From: Peribacillus muralis
GTDB taxonomy: Bacteria; Bacillota; Bacilli; Bacillales; DSM-1321
NCBI RefSeq assembly: GCF_001439925.1
Contig: NZ_LMBV01000015.1
Span: 1 to 37,466, forward strand
Reading direction: 5' to 3'
Length of the DNA: 37,466 nt
Shown here: one piece after another, positions 32,697 to 37,466 of the stretch
Layout of the letters: each line of letters starts with the position of its first letter
Position numbering within the stretch: position 1 is the stretch's first letter
Position numbers and translations under genes: made by a program
Notes under the pieces: model-generated
Seen by the model: only the letters and a program-made list of their open reading frames with translations
Databases searched by the model: none
What the model was told of the DNA's origin: nothing

Positions 32697-33947
32697 TCAC
32701 TTTAGTAGATATGATAATTTTTGCTCTATCCACTTACTCATACTAATTCCTTCTTGTACTGCTAACTCTGTTATTCTTTCTAATAGTTCAATGGGTAATT
32801 CTAAACTAGTTTTTCGGTAGGCACTTCGTAAAATCAATTGATCCTCTTCAATGTAGATGTCTCCTTGTATTAAAAATGGCAGGATATCCTCTGCAATGAA
32901 ACTCTTTGTCGTTAATGGCCTTTCCCCTGCCCTAATGAAGAGTACTACCGTGTAATCCTGTTCCCTCAATCGTATGTTTTCCATTCCCCATGTTTCATAT
33001 AAGTAGTCCAGGAATGGATAGAGGACCACGGCATCCTTCGGAATTTCTAGCTCTACATAGCCTTTATACTCAAAAGTAGATTGATGAATGGGATAGACCG
33101 GCTTCAACTGATACAGCCTTATCCCTTCTTCAAATGACAACCATTTTTGAATATTGGCTAAGTAAAAACCCCATTCATGGTCCTTGTTCCGTATAACACG
33201 TGCTTCAGGAACCTTCCTTGAATGAAATTTCTGAAATAAGACAATATCGTGACTAGGATAATAATACTCAAATCGTTTGGGGCGTTGGGATCCAGATGGT
33301 TTCAGTACTCCGGCGGCTTCCTCAAATGCTGATTCTGATATGACATAGATCGTCCTCTCATCTCCATAAGGGACCGCCTCAGCTTTTATCAACCCATCTT
33401 GTATATACTTATAAACGCTTTGAACAGATAATCCCAACCTTTTAGCAACCTCATTGGGGCTCATACCAGTAGGGAAAGATTGCTTATCATAAACTAGTCG
33501 ATCCACTTCCGCTTTTTGATACCGAGCCTCTTTATGTGATCGATGTGGATCCAGAATTTTAATGATTTTCTTCTGCTTTCCATAATGGTAGACTGTTGCC
33601 TTGGATACGCCTAATAAATCAGCTACTTCTTTTTGTGTATACCATTCCACATTAACCCTCTCCCACCCTTCTTGGTTATCCGTTACGATTTTTTGAGCAT
33701 CCAGTTGTTTCCCATTCGTCAATTCCTCATGATACAAGACTGCTTCTGCCTGGCCAAATTTCACACGATATTGGAGACGCGGGTGTTGAATCACTTCCAA
33801 AATCATGCCTTCTTTTTTCTCAAATTGTTTATAGTAGTAAAAACTCTCTGGGTCATCTTCTTCCGTACATGTTAGGAGAACAAAAACCGTTTCTCCCATT
33901 TCATAAGATACAGTCTGCGTTTTTTTTTCGTGGTTTAGATTATTCAT
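32697..33947 (-). CDS. DNA-binding protein with tandem HTH motifs and a C-terminal ribbon-helix-helix
   Basis: A 416-residue protein from ATG 33947; GTG 33962 in the same frame is an alternative. Two MerR/excisionase-like helix-turn-helix motifs are visible: YTQKEVADLLGVSKATVYHY (103-122) and MSPNEVAKRLGLSVQSVYKY (162-181). The last 35 residues have the ribbon-helix-helix pattern (TSLELPIELLERITELA then SMSKWIEQKLSYLL). I do not recognise a named family. It is transcribed away from a 340-bp, very AT-rich region, and a tyrosine recombinase lies on the other side. The arrangement suggests a plasmid or island maintenance protein (partition or replication control). This is inference. Confidence 0.7.
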   Translation of the reverse strand: MNNLNHEKKTQTVSYEMGETVFVLLTCTEEDDPESFYYYKQFEKKEGMILEVIQHPRLQYRVKFGQAEAVLYHEELTNGKQLDAQKIVTDNQEGWERVNVEWYTQKEVADLLGVSKATVYHYGKQKKIIKILDPHRSHKEARYQKAEVDRLVYDKQSFPTGMSPNEVAKRLGLSVQSVYKYIQDGLIKAEAVPYGDERTIYVISESAFEEAAGVLKPSGSQRPKRFEYYYPSHDIVLFQKFHSRKVPEARVIRNKDHEWGFYLANIQKWLSFEEGIRLYQLKPVYPIHQSTFEYKGYVELEIPKDAVVLYPFLDYLYETWGMENIRLREQDYTVVLFIRAGERPLTTKSFIAEDILPFLIQGDIYIEEDQLILRSAYRKTSLELPIELLERITELAVQEGISMSKWIEQKLSYLLK

Positions 33948-33962
33948 GATTTTTCTCTTCAC

Positions 33963-34307
33963 CTTTTATTTTTTATTGTTATATCTCTATCTACCTTAGG
34001 TTTAACTATTAATTTACTCTATCTATCATAATATATAATATATATTTAAATAAGTATAATTATGAATTATATAAATATAATCATTATGGATATAATACTT
34101 GCACCTAAGAATATTATTATATTTCCTGAATCTAATTATATAATAATTATGAAAGACGTAAATAAATATAGAATTTATTTAGGGTAACGATAATTAATAA
34201 ACTATTATAGTTTGTTATAATATAATTATTATTCATAAAATCAAGAGTATTATATATAAACACATTCACTTATTAATAGGTGAATAATAAAAGTGAGGGA
34301 TACAGGT
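33963..34307. other. Very AT-rich divergent region, possible origin or centromere
   Basis: No gene. Almost pure A and T, with ATAATTATGAA repeated at 34056 and 34143, CTTAGGT facing ACCTAAG, an imperfect palindrome centred on AACTATTATAGTT near 34200-34213, and ATTCAC/GTGAAT (34264-34285) next to the recombinase start. Such density of AT palindromes between divergent DNA-binding genes is typical of replication or partition sites, but no clear iteron array is seen. Confidence 0.4.
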
Positions 34308-35453
34308 ATGTATGAACTAGTAGCAAAAACGAAAGAACTGCAGATCCGTGCATGGAAAAAGAATCTTTCTGACATTTCGATTCATACGCTACAAGAACGT
34401 TTAGATGCGACAGAAAAGAATGGGCAAGACCCTTTTTCCAATTTTAGCGATGTGGACATGCTGCAGTGGTTTCTTCAACGTCGAGAGCATTTAAACCAGC
34501 AGCATGAAAAGTCCACTCGTACCATTCAATCCTATGAGCAAGAACTTCTTCAATTTATTGAACAATTAATCACCTATTCTACGGAAATTGATATAGATTT
34601 GGAAAAGGTAGTGGACGGCTCCCTCTTTAAATCTTTATCTCCCCGGCACATTCGACGGTATCAGGTATGGTTATCAGAAAAAAGCCCCTATGTCGCGACA
34701 AAAGGAGCCTATTCCGTTGCCACTTTATCTAGAAAGACAACGATCATCAAGCATTTTTTGAAATTTCTTTTTGAAACTGGCTATATCACCGATCCCATAC
34801 ATGAAGGGTTCTATAAAATCAGTATCCGTAAAGATGAACGACCAAACCGTGATTTAGGACCAAAGGAAGTCATTCAGCTTCTTGATTATTTCAAGGAAAT
34901 CAACCACCCCATCGTTTTTTCCATTATTCATATCCTAACGATGACAGGCATGCGTAATGAAGAGTTTACAAGACTCCGAGTCAAGGACCTTCTATATGAT
35001 TCCATTACCAGCACGTATTTTCTAGAGGTACTAGGTAAAGGAAATAAAAGAAGGCAAATCCCACTGAAAGAAAAAGGAATGAATAGCATTCGAATGTTCC
35101 GTTCAGCTAGAAGCCTCGACGATATAGATGTAGCAGAAGGAGAAGACCCGCTCTTTACGACTAATACCGGCCGTGCCTACTCTCCCTCATATTTGTCTCA
35201 ATACATAACAAAAGCGATTAAAGAGAGTGGATTGCCTTTTTTGAAGTTTCGTTCTTCTTCCATTGGTCCTCATACCTTTAGGCATGCTTTTGCCATCATT
35301 TCACACTTAAATGGAGTGGATGTCTATCAGATTATGAGGAGTCTGGGCCATGAGCAGCTCTCCACTACAGAAATTTATTTGGAGAAGGTTTTTGAAAAAG
35401 AACGCCATGCGATTCATTTGTGGAAATCAGATGTATTTGGGGAGTATATATAA
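34308..35453 (+). CDS. Tyrosine recombinase/integrase (second)
   Basis: A 381-residue recombinase from ATG 34308, with GAGGGA upstream. N-terminal DNA-binding domain about 45-160. Catalytic residues are Arg 216 (TGMRNEEF), Lys 244 (GKGNKRR), His 322 and Arg 325 (HTFRHAFA), His 348 (LGHEQ) and Tyr 357 (EIYLEK), all intact. It is unrelated in detail to the XerS-like enzyme. The long N-terminus and plasmid-like neighbours suggest a resolution or integration function for a large plasmid or island. I see no phage genes nearby. A hairpin follows about 55 bp downstream. Confidence 0.9.
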   Translation: MYELVAKTKELQIRAWKKNLSDISIHTLQERLDATEKNGQDPFSNFSDVDMLQWFLQRREHLNQQHEKSTRTIQSYEQELLQFIEQLITYSTEIDIDLEKVVDGSLFKSLSPRHIRRYQVWLSEKSPYVATKGAYSVATLSRKTTIIKHFLKFLFETGYITDPIHEGFYKISIRKDERPNRDLGPKEVIQLLDYFKEINHPIVFSIIHILTMTGMRNEEFTRLRVKDLLYDSITSTYFLEVLGKGNKRRQIPLKEKGMNSIRMFRSARSLDDIDVAEGEDPLFTTNTGRAYSPSYLSQYITKAIKESGLPFLKFRSSSIGPHTFRHAFAIISHLNGVDVYQIMRSLGHEQLSTTEIYLEKVFEKERHAIHLWKSDVFGEYI

Positions 35454-35509
35454 TAGTAGAAAGTCGTCCTTTATGGGTTAACCTAACACATTTGAATAAC
35501 TTACACTAC

Positions 35510-35534
35510 CCCTCACCTTAAAGTGAGGGTATTT
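35510..35534 (+). terminator. Probable terminator of the second recombinase
   Basis: A perfect 7-bp stem, CCCTCAC with GTGAGGG, around CTTAAA, followed by TATTT. The T-run is short. Confidence 0.6.
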
Positions 35535-35625
35535 CGTAAATACTTATGAAATATAGGAGGGAAGTCACACCAGAATGTAGAATAGGTGAATCAAGCATGA
35601 TATCAATGTGAAGGGAATGTGAATC

Positions 35626-36231
35626 ATGAAAATTAAGGAAATACTAGACGATTTATTGATAACCGGAAATACCATAGCCAAGATTGCAAAAGAGAAAATA
35701 CCTATCGGTGAGAAGAAGTTAAAAGAAGCTTTGCACAATGCTGGATACAAGTACCGAAACTCTGGTCAAAAGGGCTGGTACTATGTAGGTGATGGGGAAG
35801 AACCTCTTTATACATCAGTGTTTGAATTCACTAACAATCACCCTAATGTGAAACAGGCTACACCTATACACGCAATTAACGTGAAACAAATTTCACCCAC
35901 AAGTTTACATGACTTCAAAAAGGATTCACCTCCTATTCCCCTAAATGTGAACAGCACACTAACTCAAGCACACACGGAATTCACACCAGAAGAAAGAGAA
36001 ATTCTTAGAGATTTAATAAGAGGATATGTTCTCAACGATCAACAGGATAGTCATGGAGATGACTTGTATCAAAGGATAGTGAGCTTGGAAAAAGGTAAAA
36101 AGGTACGGAAGACGATTGTCATAAATGAAAAAGTTGGGGATTTGCTGGATAGCTTGGCTGCCCAACAGAAATTCAATAAATCCGACCTTATTGAAATTGC
36201 TATCCTCGATTTAGTTAATAAGTACAAATAA
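35626..36231 (+). CDS. Ribbon-helix-helix DNA-binding protein, function unknown
   Basis: A 201-residue protein. An N-terminal helical part (1-60) ends in KGWYYVGDGEEP. A low-complexity linker (70-115) is rich in Asn, Pro, Thr and His. The C-terminal RHH-like domain (about 157-201) reads RKTIVINEKVGDLLDSLAAQ, then NKSDLIEIAILDLVNKY. GAAGGGAATG precedes the ATG. Similar N-terminal helical plus RHH proteins occur on Bacillus plasmids, but I cannot name the family. The RHH end parallels that of the 416-residue protein on the other side of the recombinase. A partition or copy-control role is possible. Confidence 0.65.
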   Translation: MKIKEILDDLLITGNTIAKIAKEKIPIGEKKLKEALHNAGYKYRNSGQKGWYYVGDGEEPLYTSVFEFTNNHPNVKQATPIHAINVKQISPTSLHDFKKDSPPIPLNVNSTLTQAHTEFTPEEREILRDLIRGYVLNDQQDSHGDDLYQRIVSLEKGKKVRKTIVINEKVGDLLDSLAAQQKFNKSDLIEIAILDLVNKYK

Positions 36232-36488
36232 TACACTTGTGGCATATTAGAATCTCCACCTTATCTTCTAACAAAAAACAAGAAACTACTTTAAACAGTA
36301 TTGAACCATTTTCACATAAATAAGTATCCAGACTTTCCCCAAACTATAAGGTTCATAAAACTTAAAAGTCTCATTTTATTTTTAATACTCAAACAGAATT
36401 TAAACACCTGTTAGTCCGTTACGATAAAATTAAAAGGTATGAGACAGGGTACCGGGTTCATGCCCTTAAGGCTTAGTGATAATAAAGG
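36232..36488. other. Intergenic stretch before a transposase remnant
   Basis: No gene, repeat or promoter that I can support. Confidence 0.4.
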
Positions 36489-36770
36489 TTGGATAGGGTT
36501 ACTCCACTCGAAAAAACAGATCGAAAGTCAGCTTGTATCTATTCTCAGCTTAAGTCCTGCCTTTCTTCGGAGGTACCAGCAATGATGGAAGGGGTAAGTG
36601 TCGTTGCTTTTGCTTTTTGTCATTTGCTTGGTTTTAAACTTATGCTACGTTTTAAAAATAACGGATCTCAAAAGCTATATCGTACAGAAGCCAGCATTCC
36701 TCACCTGCAACAGGCTTTAAGTAGACCGATTAAGATCCATGAAGGATTGAATACAGTGAACAATAGTTGA
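36489..36770 (+). pseudogene. Tn3-family transposase remnant
   Basis: The frame contains SSEVPAMMEGV joined to AFAFCHLLGFKLMLRFKNNG and SQKLYRTE. Tn3-family DDE transposases have the same blocks (EGV...FAFCHLLGF-LPR-KN--SQ-LYRPE), but with roughly 25 residues between the first two, including a catalytic region. So there is an internal deletion. The 5' and 3' parts are lost. It and the resolvase remnant at 32428 may come from one old Tn3-type transposon. Confidence 0.8.
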
Positions 36771-37135
36771 AAGTTTCATAGTTTTCATAATTCTAGTCGG
36801 TAATAAAACCAGCTAATCTCCCGTCAAGATATTAGCTGATTTTCCGTAATTGGGTGTTTTTGCACATCCCCCGAAAAAGGGGAATAGCACCCTGGTATTC
36901 ACTTAATGGCGGGTGTTATTATTTCATGATAATAAAGTCGTTTAAATCTAAACGTTTATACAACAATCGCGCCCGATTGCTGAAGACCGTTCTGCACCTA
37001 TGCTTTCTGGATACCGAAGAAACAATCCTATCTTGCGTAGTTCCACTAAATTTAAAATAGAAGCTTTTCATAAAGAAATTAATACTCACCACAACTAGAG
37101 CGTCTCATTTAATTTCTGAATCTTTGAGTGGGAAA
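36771..37135. other. Intergenic stretch at the right end
   Basis: It contains a terminator-like hairpin (36810-36844). Beyond it, a plus-strand open stretch near 36950-37100 has protein-like text (PIAEDRSAPMLSGYRRNNPI), but no start and no recognised family. It may be another fragment. Confidence 0.35.
36810..36844 (+). terminator. Terminator-like hairpin
   Basis: An 8-bp stem (CAGCTAAT with ATTAGCTG) around 13 nt, followed by ATTTTCC. It lies about 40 bp after the Tn3 transposase remnant. Confidence 0.5.
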
Positions 37136-37465
37136 TTAAATATACATTGCCAAAATGTCGATTTTGTCTCCCTTTGTATGTACAGCGCAATCTTTGTTCG
37201 ACGCATAAATATTGATTTCTTCTGATAAGGGAGACAGTTCGCTTTGAACCAGCGCAATGTTATTTTCAAGATCAAAATGAGACAGGACGGAAAAATCGTC
37301 AAGGCCGATTCCGTCGTAAACAGAGCTTATTTCATCTCCAAAGTTGTTCGAGCATAACCATTTAGCGGACATATTGATCGCACCAGCGCTTGCTCCCTGA
37401 ACTGCGCCCCATAAAGTAGACAGTTTAATAAAAAAGTAGTGGCTCTTATTAAACAGCGACGAGAT
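37136..37465 (-). CDS. S51 peptidase/type 1 glutamine amidotransferase-like protein (5' end missing)
   Basis: The C-terminal 109 residues of a PepE-like serine hydrolase. The nucleophile elbow is QGASAGAINMS, with the Ser between Ala residues as in peptidase E. Downstream are YDGIGLDDFSVLSHFD, whose His is a probable catalytic residue, and INIYASNKDCAVHTKGDKID. The gene runs out of the window on its 5' side. Family proteins are cytoplasmic and cleave Asp-dipeptides or have unknown hydrolase activity. It is unrelated to its neighbours here and may mark the start of the next region. Confidence 0.8.
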   Translation of the reverse strand: MSSLFNKSHYFFIKLSTLWGAVQGASAGAINMSAKWLCSNNFGDEISSVYDGIGLDDFSVLSHFDLENNIALVQSELSPLSEEINIYASNKDCAVHTKGDKIDILAMYI

Positions 37466-37466
37466 G

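Noticed and set aside
34196..34222. AT-rich palindrome near the second recombinase as a third copy of the XerS-type motif
   Set aside because: It lacks the CGTAAAA/TTTTA arms and the 6-bp centre; similarity is only in AT content.
1..37466. CRISPR arrays, tRNA or rRNA genes, phage structural genes
   Set aside because: No regularly spaced repeats, tRNA-like cloverleaf, rRNA sequence or capsid and tail genes were seen on either strand.

Overview
The window looks like accessory DNA of a low-GC Gram-positive bacterium of the Bacillaceae (Bacillus, Priestia or Peribacillus type). The reasons are strong GGAGG-type ribosome binding sites, GTG and TTG starts, two perfect CcpA cre boxes, Bacillus-type XylA and XylB, a YwaD-like M28 peptidase and a XerS-like recombinase. 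It could be a large plasmid or a chromosomal genomic island. The many gene remnants (IS1182-type and Tn3-type transposases, resolvase, universal stress protein, unidentified 3' ends) show repeated rearrangement.

Layout. 1-1860: the 3' end of a probable SDR gene, a small membrane protein, dispersed hairpin repeats and an IS1182 remnant. 1864-19839: a carbohydrate island of two divergent halves. The minus-strand operon runs from a sugar-binding lipoprotein (10835) through two ABC permeases, a YesL-like protein, a sugar isomerase-like protein and a Gfo/Idh dehydrogenase to xylA and xylB (1864). The plus-strand half encodes a YesM/YesN-like two-component system, a second isomerase/dehydrogenase pair, two GH1 beta-glycosidases and a ROK kinase. 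Each half has a cre box in its upstream region. A direct repeat of about 190 bp (872-1071 and 20668-20849) brackets the whole island. No ABC ATPase gene is present, so a shared MsmX-type ATPase elsewhere is likely.

20942-25537: an MHS-family transporter, an MNT/HEPN (MntA/HepT) toxin-antitoxin pair, a frameshifted small gene and a XerS-like recombinase. Two copies of a 42-bp palindromic motif lie one before mntA and one before xerS, so they bracket the toxin-antitoxin pair. 25609-28308: two secreted enzymes, a GH76 alpha-mannanase and an M28 aminopeptidase. 28585-31816: a MarR regulator, a metallo-beta-lactamase-fold lactonase-like hydrolase and an FAD aromatic monooxygenase, with a folded leader between the first two. 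31842-36770: remnants (USP, resolvase, Tn3 transposase) surround a possible maintenance module: an HTH/RHH protein, a very AT-rich divergent region, a second tyrosine recombinase and an RHH protein. The window ends inside an S51-type peptidase gene.

How the genes may work together. The island appears to import a beta-linked oligosaccharide or glycoside, cleave it with GH1 enzymes, phosphorylate a glucose-type product with the ROK kinase and send xylose into the pentose phosphate pathway through XylA and XylB. The two dehydrogenase/isomerase-like pairs suggest an additional oxidative (3-keto-sugar) route of glycoside cleavage. That is inference.
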